Position numbers and translations under genes: made by a program. Of a stretch of 5,718 nucleotides of DNA, positions 1-5,124 are shown one piece after another. Below the pieces are notes generated by a model. That model did not search any database and was not told where the DNA came from. It saw only the letters and a list, made by a program, of their open reading frames with translations. Source of the DNA: Gemmatimonadota bacterium (lineage in GTDB: Bacteria; Gemmatimonadota; Gemmatimonadetes; Gemmatimonadales; Gemmatimonadaceae); contig JAQBQC010000049.1 in assembly GCA_028287205.1 (NCBI GenBank), positions 1-5,718 on the forward strand, given 5' to 3'. Each line of letters opens with the position of its first letter. Positions within the stretch are counted from its first letter, which is position 1.

Positions 1-1220
1 TGACGATCGTTCGCGATCCGCTCTGGAACAACATTCCGCTCGACGCGGATGCCATGCGGCTCGTCGACACGGCTGTCTTTCAGCGGCTGCGCTACGTTCG
101 TCAGCTCGGCCTCGCCTTTCTCGTCTACCCGGGCGCGACGCACTCGCGCTTCGAGCACGCGCTTGGCACGTACCATCTCGCCGGGCGCACGCTCGCGCTG
201 CTCCGCGAGCGCGGTGAGCTCGGGCGCCTGCCCGCCGACGAGTGCGCGATCGTGCGCGCCGCGGCGCTGTTGCACGACGTGGGGCACTATCCGTTCTCGC
301 ATGCGCTCGAGGAGATCGGGGCGCTGCATCATGAGGCGGTGGCGCGCACGCTCATCATCGGCGGCGAGATCGCCTCGGTGCTCTCGAGCACTATCGGCGC
401 GAACGCCGCGATGCGCGCGCACGCGATCATCACGGGCGAAAGCGAGAGCCCGCTGCAGGGGCTGATCTCCGGATCGCTGGATCTCGACAAGATCGAGTAC
501 CTGAAGCGCGACGCGCTCATGTGCGGCGTGCCGTACGGCGAGATCGACGTCGACCGGCTGCTCCACTCGCTCACGATCGTGGAGGATCCGACGACGGGCG
601 CGCCGGCGGTGGGAATCGTCGAGAAGGGGCTCGCGGCGCTCGAGTCGCTGCTCTTCGCGAAGTATCAGATGTACCGCAACGTCTACTGGCACCACGCCGT
701 GCGGAGCGCCACCGCGATGTACAAGCGCCTCGTCGAGGATGCGATGCGCACCGGCGCGATCGAGGAGCGCGAGCTCGCGGGCTTCACGGACGAGGGGCTG
801 CTGCACCGGCTCGAGGAGCGAGCGCCCTCGGCCTTGCTGCACGGGCTCCGCAATCGCCGCCTGCTCAAGCGTGCCTTCGAGTGCTCGGCCGCCGAGCTCA
901 CGGCGGGACAGGGTGACTGGATCGCGGGCGAGCGCTCGCGCGTCATCGAAGCGGAGGATGCACTCGCTCGCGAGCTCGGCGTCGCGCCGGGGGATGTGCT
1001 GCTCGACTATCCCGAGAAGCCGCGAATGCTCGGGCTCGATCTCCCCGTGCGCATGCGCGGCGGCGAGGTGCGGCGATTGGGCGGGAGCGGATGGCCCGCG
1101 GCGATCAACCTGCCGCTGCTGGCGCAGGAGCTGTATGAATCGACGCGTGTGATGCGCGTGTTCGCGACTGAGGGGACGAAGGTGCCGAGGGAGTTGGTGG
1201 TGGAGCTGTTGCTGGGATGA
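1..1220 (+). CDS. HD-superfamily phosphohydrolase (COG1078/SAMHD1-like), 5' end cut by about one base
   Basis: This is a metal-dependent phosphohydrolase of the HD superfamily. Relatives such as Enterococcus EF1143 and Bacillus YwfO hydrolyse nucleotides; the substrate here is not known, and dNTP hydrolysis is an inference from the family. The frame is open from the first base. The window begins 'tg acg atc', so an ATG whose A lies just outside gives a product starting MTIVRDPLWNNIPL, of about 406 residues. Starting at the internal ATG at 54 would cut off this conserved N-terminus. Visible motifs, numbered from that presumed start, are HSRFEHALGTYHL (about 48-60, metal-ligand His at 53), LLHDVGHYPFSH (about 90-101, the HD pair at 92-93), and LDLDKIEYLKRDA (from about 160), which supplies the last metal-ligand Asp (161 or 163). 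The stretch MYRNVYWHHAVR is also typical of COG1078. All metal ligands are present, so the enzyme should be active. The stop is TGA at 1218-1220 and no terminator hairpin is visible after it. Confidence 0.88.
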   Translation, partial: TIVRDPLWNNIPLDADAMRLVDTAVFQRLRYVRQLGLAFLVYPGATHSRFEHALGTYHLAGRTLALLRERGELGRLPADECAIVRAAALLHDVGHYPFSHALEEIGALHHEAVARTLIIGGEIASVLSSTIGANAAMRAHAIITGESESPLQGLISGSLDLDKIEYLKRDALMCGVPYGEIDVDRLLHSLTIVEDPTTGAPAVGIVEKGLAALESLLFAKYQMYRNVYWHHAVRSATAMYKRLVEDAMRTGAIEERELAGFTDEGLLHRLEERAPSALLHGLRNRRLLKRAFECSAAELTAGQGDWIAGERSRVIEAEDALARELGVAPGDVLLDYPEKPRMLGLDLPVRMRGGEVRRLGGSGWPAAINLPLLAQELYESTRVMRVFATEGTKVPRELVVELLLG

Positions 1221-1372
1221 AAGATCAAATGACTCTTAACCACTTGTCTTGAGCCTTATTGGGGAGCCCGTAGCGCGTAGCGCCTGCGAGTCAACAGGTG
1301 GGCAGGTGGACTCAAGCGGAGGCCGCCCCGGGCACTGTTGCATGCCATCGCACTCGACGTGGGGACGAAACG
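1221..1372. other. intergenic spacer with two short tandem repeats
   Basis: This is the non-coding gap between the HD gene and the DHFR-fold gene. It holds a perfect tandem heptamer GTAGCGC (1270-1276 and 1277-1283) and a near-perfect tandem octamer AGGTGGGC/AGGTGGAC (1296-1303 and 1304-1311). I see no convincing -10/-35 pair and no rho-independent terminator. A GTG at 1298 is in frame with the downstream gene, but the 25 residues it would add do not look like protein. Confidence 0.5.
1361..1365 (+). promoter_or_regulatory. ribosome binding site of the DHFR-fold gene
   Basis: GGGGA lies seven bases before the ATG at 1373. It is the clearest Shine-Dalgarno-like site on the plus strand here, and it decides the start against the upstream in-frame GTG at 1298. 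Confidence 0.5.
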
Positions 1373-1966
1373 ATGGCAAATCCTGATTCTTGCGTAACGA
1401 TCCACATGGCGGCGAGCCTCGACGGCTTCATCGCTCGAAGGGATGGGCGCGTCGACTGGCTCGAAACGTCAGACGAATTCGCAGGCGGGGACACCATGGA
1501 CCCAGGATTCGTCGAGGCATTCCTCAAGACGATCGACTGCTACGTGATGGGATCGCGAACCTATGAGACCGCCCTTCGTTTCGAAGCCCAGGGGTTGGGG
1601 TGGTCGTACGGGGACAAACCCACCTTCGTCCTCACGACTCGCGATCTTCCACGGACCCGGGATACAGTCGAGTTCTACTCAGGCGATCTCGCGCAGTTCG
1701 TGAATGGGCACCTACGGCCCACGTTCCGTACCATCTGGTTTGTTGGAGGCGGTGTCGTTTCTGCCGAATGCCTACGTCGCGACCTGGCCGACGAAGTTCG
1801 CTATTCGATTCTGCCGATCTTGATTGGTGATGGGATTGCATTCTTCGAGAAGCTCGACAAAGACGTCGCCCTCCATCTCGCGGAGGTCAAAGCCTACAAG
1901 AGCGGCATGGTGGAGCTTCGTTACGAGGTGCAAGGACATCGCAACGAGTTGCGGGACAGCACCTGA
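1373..1966 (+). CDS. dihydrofolate-reductase-fold protein (RibD C-terminal / YyaP-like family)
   Basis: This 197-residue protein has the DHFR/RibD C-terminal fold (COG0262). Members are NADPH-binding reductase-like proteins, mostly without a proven substrate, so this should not be called a folate-pathway DHFR. The N-terminus VTIHMAASLDGFIARRDG (about residues 8-25) is the first strand and nucleotide-binding region. CYVMGSRTYE is the family's central motif, and IWFVGGGVVSAECLRRDLAD matches its GG-containing cofactor loop. The motif VRYSILPILIGDGIAFFEKL is the typical C-terminal strand with the PxxxGxGxxFF pattern. The ATG at 1373 was chosen because GGGGA lies seven bases upstream (1361-1365) and the product then begins right at the family's N-terminus. 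The gene is complete. By hand count, rows inside it are far less GC-rich than the HD gene (27 of 60 bases at 1801-1860 against 50 of 60 at 181-240), which suggests acquisition from another source. It has no operon partner. Confidence 0.85.
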   Translation: MANPDSCVTIHMAASLDGFIARRDGRVDWLETSDEFAGGDTMDPGFVEAFLKTIDCYVMGSRTYETALRFEAQGLGWSYGDKPTFVLTTRDLPRTRDTVEFYSGDLAQFVNGHLRPTFRTIWFVGGGVVSAECLRRDLADEVRYSILPILIGDGIAFFEKLDKDVALHLAEVKAYKSGMVELRYEVQGHRNELRDST

Positions 1967-2089
1967 CTACAGCATGCGCACGGGAAGCACGCTGCAAGAG
2001 AAAAGTATGATCCGATCGCGCGAGGAACTCCGAATTTGCGGCCGCGGATGGCACTATCTCTCCACCGATCGACGGAGACGTTCCGGCCA
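1967..2089. other. convergent intergenic gap, no clear terminator
   Basis: This gap lies between the 3' ends of the DHFR-fold gene (+) and the last operon gene (-). A bidirectional terminator would be expected. The best hairpin seen is TCTCC (2059-2063) with GGAGA (2074-2078), only five base pairs around a ten-base loop and with no T tract on either side, so I do not call it. Nothing else is recognisable. Confidence 0.4.
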
Positions 2090-2500
2090 TTAGGAGGACG
2101 CCGAGCCCTTCCTCGGCCTCCGCACGAATGGCCCTGGCACGTGCGACGGTTCAGGCGGGAGCGGAGGTAGTATTTCCGGAAGCCCGCCGAGTTGTGCCAG
2201 CGCCACGCCATCGCGCTCGCAATACCACGAGTCGTCGCGAAACCACAGCGGATGATTCGAATGTCGCGGACATGCTGGCCAGGTCGTGTCTACGTACGTG
2301 TCCATCAAGCCCTGTTGCACGTCGCCAACGACTTTCTCCGTGAGAGACTCGATGTTCTCGAACGAGAGTCCATCGTACCAGTCGCGCACTTCCTGGGCGG
2401 TGCTCGGCGTCGCATCCCTATAACGCGCGGCCTTCGTACACGCGACATCGCGGGACAGGAGCTCCAGCATGTGTGCGATCTGTTGGTCGGAGATCTCCAT
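2090..2500 (-). CDS. hypothetical protein with a CxxHxxH-x10-C motif (136 aa)
   Basis: I do not recognise this protein by name. It appears soluble, with no signal peptide or membrane segment. The N-terminal 70 residues are acidic and look helical (MEISDQQIAHMLELLSRD, then a DWYDGLSFENIESLTEKVV stretch). A central motif reads C77-P-R-H80-S-N-H83-P-L-W-F-R, then C94-E-R-D-G. The Cys/His spacing resembles a small metal site, but metal binding is an inference. The C-terminus from about residue 108 is proline-rich and then basic. The chosen ATG at 2500 has GAGGGG six bases upstream (minus strand; plus positions 2507-2512) and lies two bases after the stop of the preceding gene. A TTG at 2506 would add two residues and overlap that stop as TTGA, so translation is likely coupled either way. 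It is the last gene of the FHA-PP2C operon, so a role in that pathway is possible by position only. The stop is TAA at 2092-2090. Confidence 0.72.
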   Translation of the reverse strand: MEISDQQIAHMLELLSRDVACTKAARYRDATPSTAQEVRDWYDGLSFENIESLTEKVVGDVQQGLMDTYVDTTWPACPRHSNHPLWFRDDSWYCERDGVALAQLGGLPEILPPLPPEPSHVPGPFVRRPRKGSASS

Positions 2501-2502
2501 GC

Positions 2503-2685
2503 TCAACCCCTCGCCCCTCCAACCTCCCTCCCCCGCGCCTCCGCCAACTTCCTCGCGATCCCCCGATAAAACGCCGCGTCCGTCGGCTTCTCCTGCTGCT
2601 CGAGGCTCAACGCCGCCAGCTCCAGCGCGTACAGCAGATTTCCCAGGTACAGCTCGGCGAGCGAGCCCACCGTCTCGTCGCTCAC
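2503..2685 (-). CDS. small unrecognised helical protein (60 aa)
   Basis: This 60-residue protein begins MSDETVGSLAELYLGNLL. The GTG start at 2685-2683 comes four bases after the PP2C stop (TGA at 2692-2690). Its own stop (TGA at 2505-2503) touches the start of the next gene. The sequence looks like two helices: residues about 5-30 are rich in Leu and Ala (ELYLGNLLYALELAALSLEQQ), and about 34-51 form a second, more charged helix (TDAAFYRGIARKLAEARG) before a Gly/Arg tail. A helical hairpin or a small adaptor would fit, but no family is recognised. The same frame stays open upstream to 2874, but that part is Arg/Ser-rich and is a shadow of the PP2C gene. No strong ribosome binding site is visible, so translation probably depends on coupling to the PP2C gene. 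The residue composition and the tight fit between neighbours support a real gene. Confidence 0.62.
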   Translation of the reverse strand: MSDETVGSLAELYLGNLLYALELAALSLEQQEKPTDAAFYRGIARKLAEARGREVGGARG

Positions 2686-2689
2686 AAAC

Positions 2690-3469
2690 TCACTTCGACG
2701 CCGCAGCGACTCCCGCTTTCGTCGCGGCCCTGTCCGCATCCGTCGCGACGATGCGCACGACGATCGCGGTGATGTTGTCGAGCCCACCGCGCCCGTTCGC
2801 CTCCGAGATGAGCGCCTCGACCACGCGCTGCGCCGTCGCGCGCGAGGAGAGCAGGTGGTGCAGCCGACGATCATCCACCATCCCCGTCAACCCATCGCTC
2901 GCAACCAAAAACGTGTCGCCGCGCTTCAGCTCACCCGTATACGTGTCGGGCTCCACATCCGAGCCCGCACCCACGCACCGCGTGATCACGTTGCTGTAGG
3001 GATGGTAGCGCGCCTGCTCCGGTGTGAGAAATCCCGCGTCGACCTGCTCCTGCACGTAGGAGTGATCCTTCGTGAGCTGCGTCAGCTTCCCGTCGCGCAG
3101 AAGATAGATGCGCGAATCGCCGACCTGTCCGATGAGATACCGGTCCTGGCCGACGATGAGGATCGATGCGGTCGTGCCCATTCCCTGCTTGTCGACTTCC
3201 GTGAGCGTGCGCTCGTAGATCTCCTGGTTCGCGCGCTTCAGCGCATCCGAGACCTTCGTGCTCACGTCGTCGGTCGTGATGTCGCGCACCACCCGCAGCT
3301 CGTCCGATACGATGCGCACCGCCATGTCGCTCGCGATCTCGCCCGCCGCATGCCCGCCCATGCCATCGGCGACGACGAACAGTCCTGCCGGAGGGTCAGC
3401 GAAAAAGCTGTCCTCGTTCCCGGAGCGGACCATCCCCGTGTGCGTTCCCTGACCGACCTCGAGCTGCAC
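2690..3469 (-). CDS. PP2C-type (PPM family) Ser/Thr protein phosphatase
   Basis: This 259-residue protein is a metal-dependent phosphatase (PstP/PrpC/Stp1 type) that removes phosphate from Ser and Thr, typically on proteins phosphorylated by Hanks-type kinases. It is a bare catalytic domain with no membrane segment, so it should be cytosolic. All PPM motifs are present in order: VRSGNEDS (Arg15, Asp20), LFVVADGMGGHAAGE (Asp35-Gly36), GMGTTAS, GQVGDSRIYLLRDG (Asp118), TKDHS, LTPEQARYHPYSNVITRCVG, FLVASDGLTGMV (Asp192) and GGLDNITAIVV (Asp231-Asn232). No metal ligand is missing, so it should be active. The GTG start at 3469-3467 overlaps the TAG stop of the FHA gene in TAGTG, with a weak AGGT five bases upstream. 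A more upstream start (ATG at 3529) would add 20 residues lying inside the FHA gene and outside the fold. The coupling implies fixed co-production with the FHA protein, whose phosphothreonine ligands it may remove. Confidence 0.93.
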   Translation of the reverse strand: MQLEVGQGTHTGMVRSGNEDSFFADPPAGLFVVADGMGGHAAGEIASDMAVRIVSDELRVVRDITTDDVSTKVSDALKRANQEIYERTLTEVDKQGMGTTASILIVGQDRYLIGQVGDSRIYLLRDGKLTQLTKDHSYVQEQVDAGFLTPEQARYHPYSNVITRCVGAGSDVEPDTYTGELKRGDTFLVASDGLTGMVDDRRLHHLLSSRATAQRVVEALISEANGRGGLDNITAIVVRIVATDADRAATKAGVAAASK

Positions 3470-4668
3470 TAGTGACCTGTAATCAGAATGAATACGCCGG
3501 CCGCGACCAGAATCAGCACTCCGCACCACACGAGCAACGGAATCCAGCGCGACGACTGCTTAGCCGGCGCCGCGCCCGCACCCTTCGGCGCCGTGCGCTG
3601 CCCCGGCTGTGACACCACGGGAGTTTTTGCTCCCGCAGTGGACTTGCGAGCATCGACCTTGAACGCCGCAATCGCACGCGTTTGACTGGCGTTCCCCACC
3701 GTCGCTCCTTCCGGCACACGAAAGATGAACTTGACGCCACCAAAGCGCACGTCCGGGGCGCCAATCAATGGTGCCTCGCCTTCGATTCGTCGCCCCCCCA
3801 CGTACGTGCCGTTCGTCGACCCCATTTCCACCACGTACCAGCCATCCTCACGCCGCTGCAGCTTCGCGTGCGAGTCCGACACGCTCTCGTCGGAAACGAC
3901 GATGTCATTGTGCGCGCCCCGCCCCACATGCGCCAGCGGAGAGTGCACCTCCATGATCGTTCCCTTCGACAACCCCGAGCTCATGACTTCGAGCGTCGCC
4001 AGCGGCGCGCGCGGCGGCGGTGCGCTGTCGGCATAGAAGCGGAACTGTTCGTCGCCAATCGTGAGCACATCACCCCTGCCCAACAGCGACGGAGAGCTCG
4101 CAGGCTCGCCGTTCACCAGGACTCCGTTCGTGCTCGTATCCCGAAGAAGGTAGCCCTCGGGAGAGGGTGTCAGCGAGGCGTGCTTGCGCGAAACCTCCGT
4201 CGAGCCGACGACGATATCGCACGACGGATCGCGGCCGAATACCACGCCAGCAGCCGGAACGACGTACTCGCGACCATCCATCAACGAGATCACGCGTCCA
4301 CCCGTCGCCGCCGTCGGCTTCGCCGCCGCCGCAACATGCGAAGCGCTCTCAGGAAGACGTACGGGCTGCACGAACTGCGTGTTTCCGCCGCGGCGGTCAT
4401 CGCCAAAAAAAAGCTCCCTGCCGGCGACGTCGATCCTGTCGCCATGAAGCAAGGGAGCTGGTTCGGCGCCGAGTGACACGCCGTTCACCTTCACCGTTCC
4501 GTCGACGCGGCGCACGACGGTCGAGCCGTCCGCACCCACGTCGAGTGTCGCGAGAGCACCATCGCTTTCCGTCCCCGCCAATCGAACGCGTGCCCCCTCG
4601 TTTCCCCCTATCGTATTCTCGCCCGCGATCAGCGGATATTGCTGACCATCCAACTGTATATAGGGCAT
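3469..4668 (-). CDS. triple-FHA-domain protein with C-terminal membrane anchor
   Basis: FHA domains bind phosphothreonine peptides. This 399-residue protein has three FHA-like regions. FHA1 (about 1-90) keeps the fold pattern (TIGG, VNGVSL, LLHGDRI) but lacks the Arg, Ser and His that contact phosphothreonine, so it is probably non-binding. FHA2 (about 125-213) is canonical: FGRDPSCDIVV (Arg146), VSRKHASL (Ser160, His163), TSTNGVLVNG (Asn181). FHA3 (about 224-317) is also canonical: VGRGAHNDIVV (Arg250), VSDSHAKL (Ser264, His267), GSTNGTYVGG (Asn286). A low-complexity Ala/Pro/Lys linker (about 330-373) leads to one hydrophobic segment (about 375-396, IPLLVWCGVLILVAAG) ending in TGH. There is no signal peptide, so the protein should be tail-anchored with its FHA domains in the cytosol. 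The ATG at 4668 was chosen because MPYIQLDG starts the first FHA strand; the 39 residues possible upstream look like intergenic DNA. No Shine-Dalgarno site is visible. It is the first gene of the operon and overlaps the PP2C start by one base. A run of eight T lies at the end of FHA1. Confidence 0.9.
   Translation of the reverse strand: MPYIQLDGQQYPLIAGENTIGGNEGARVRLAGTESDGALATLDVGADGSTVVRRVDGTVKVNGVSLGAEPAPLLHGDRIDVAGRELFFGDDRRGGNTQFVQPVRLPESASHVAAAAKPTAATGGRVISLMDGREYVVPAAGVVFGRDPSCDIVVGSTEVSRKHASLTPSPEGYLLRDTSTNGVLVNGEPASSPSLLGRGDVLTIGDEQFRFYADSAPPPRAPLATLEVMSSGLSKGTIMEVHSPLAHVGRGAHNDIVVSDESVSDSHAKLQRREDGWYVVEMGSTNGTYVGGRRIEGEAPLIGAPDVRFGGVKFIFRVPEGATVGNASQTRAIAAFKVDARKSTAGAKTPVVSQPGQRTAPKGAGAAPAKQSSRWIPLLVWCGVLILVAAGVFILITGH
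4405..4412 (-). repeat. T8 homopolymer within the FHA gene
   Basis: On the coding strand, eight T in a row (CTT TTT TTT) encode Leu86-Phe87-Phe88 at the end of FHA1. Such a run is unusual in GC-rich coding DNA, where CTC and TTC would be expected. Adding one T gives TTT TGG CGA TGA, a stop within three codons. Losing one T gives a stop some tens of codons later, in the linker before FHA2. Confidence 0.6.
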
Positions 4669-4818
4669 TGAGATAGAAATGCGGGCGAGAGACGCGACGA
4701 GCGTGGCAGGATCAGCTATGGCACCAAACCGAGCGCTGGCAAATTCGCAGTGCACGAAACTACGCGCGGCCCTATGTCGCGGCAAGCGTGAGCGTTGCGG
4801 ACCTCATTACGTTCCATC
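4669..4818. promoter_or_regulatory. divergent intergenic region between the FHA operon and glsB-like gene
   Basis: These 150 bases separate genes that point away from each other, so promoters for both should lie here. On the plus strand TACGTT (4808-4813) is a -10-like element five bases before the glsB-like ATG. On the minus strand the best guess is TTGCCA (plus 4742-4737) with TAGCTG (4718-4713) at 18 bases spacing; the second element is a poor match, so this is weak. No clear operator or inverted repeat is seen. Confidence 0.4.
4808..4813 (+). promoter_or_regulatory. candidate -10 element of a leaderless glsB-like transcript
   Basis: TACGTT fits TANNNT and ends five bases before the ATG at 4819, so transcription would begin at or next to the start codon. 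No Shine-Dalgarno site is visible and no -35 match is seen. The same spacing recurs in front of uvrA. Confidence 0.35.
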
Positions 4819-5091
4819 ATGCCACTCTGGCTTCATTGGATCGTCCTCGGTCTCATCGCGGGCTCGCTCTCGAAGTTTCTCCTCCCGGGCCGCGATCCCG
4901 CGGGTTGCCTCATCACCGTCGCTCTCGGCATCGTCGGCGCGCTGCTCGGTGGCTGGATCGGCTCACACCTGGGCTGGGGCGCGGTGAGCGAGACGGGCTT
5001 CAGCACCCGCTCGATCGCGCTCGCGACGCTCGGCGCCATCGTGCTCCTCTTGTTCGGGCGTCTCGTCGCCCGACTGCGCCGACGATCGTAG
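4819..5091 (+). CDS. GlsB/YeaQ/YmgE family small membrane protein (transglycosylase-associated family)
   Basis: This 90-residue inner-membrane protein belongs to the GlsB/YeaQ/YmgE family (COG2261), often labelled 'transglycosylase-associated protein'. Members are often stress-induced, but their molecular role is not established. Three hydrophobic segments are visible: about 5-22 (LHWIVLGLIAGSLSKFLL), 30-50 (CLITVALGIVGALLGGWIG) and 65-83 (SIALATLGAIVLLLFGRLV). Between the first two is the family hallmark LLPGRDPAG (about 21-29). The second segment carries the usual Gly-rich pattern LGIVGALLGGWIG. The tail RLRRRS is basic, consistent with a cytosolic end. The ATG at 4819 was chosen over an in-frame TTG at 4795 because family members start with a short MPLWLHWIVLG-type N-terminus and a TANNNT element sits five bases upstream. 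The gene ends 33 bases before uvrA and may be partly co-transcribed with it. Confidence 0.87.
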   Translation: MPLWLHWIVLGLIAGSLSKFLLPGRDPAGCLITVALGIVGALLGGWIGSHLGWGAVSETGFSTRSIALATLGAIVLLLFGRLVARLRRRS

Positions 5092-5113
5092 CCCGAACGG
5101 ACACCGCAACCGT

Positions 5114-5119
5114 TAGATT
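5114..5119 (+). promoter_or_regulatory. candidate -10 element of a leaderless uvrA transcript
   Basis: TAGATT fits TANNNT and ends five bases before the uvrA ATG at 5125. The AGGG at 5121-5124 directly abuts the ATG, which is too close to act as a Shine-Dalgarno site. No -35 match is seen. The element lies in the 33-base gap after the glsB-like stop. Confidence 0.4.
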
Positions 5120-5124
5120 TAGGG

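Noticed and set aside
1231..1320. attC-like or stem-loop structure in the spacer, suggested by complementary pieces such as CCACTTGT and ACAGGTGG
   Set aside because: The pairing pieces do not nest into one stem and the integron core site patterns are not met.
1298..1372. GTG start at 1298 adding 25 residues to the DHFR-fold protein
   Set aside because: The ATG at 1373 has a good ribosome binding site and begins at the family N-terminus; the added residues are not protein-like.
2059..2078. Hairpin TCTCC/GGAGA as a terminator for the convergent genes
   Set aside because: It has only five base pairs around a ten-base loop and no T tract on either strand.
2686..2874. Upstream extension of the 60-residue gene to a 123-residue frame
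   Set aside because: The extra part is Arg/Ser-rich and lies inside the PP2C gene in another frame. The GTG at 2685 fits the junction and the composition change.
3682..4476. 264-codon open frame on the plus strand, opposite the FHA gene
   Set aside because: The translation is Arg/His-rich with no domain, and the minus strand there carries clear FHA motifs. It is a shadow of GC-rich coding DNA.
4300..4676. Arg-rich plus-strand frames around 4167-4676
   Set aside because: They have low-complexity Arg/Ser/Pro composition and lie antisense to the FHA gene, so they are shadows.
4669..4785. Upstream start at 4785 adding 39 residues to the FHA protein
   Set aside because: The added residues show no FHA strand and the region is needed as promoter space for two divergent genes. 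MPYIQLDG is the natural beginning.
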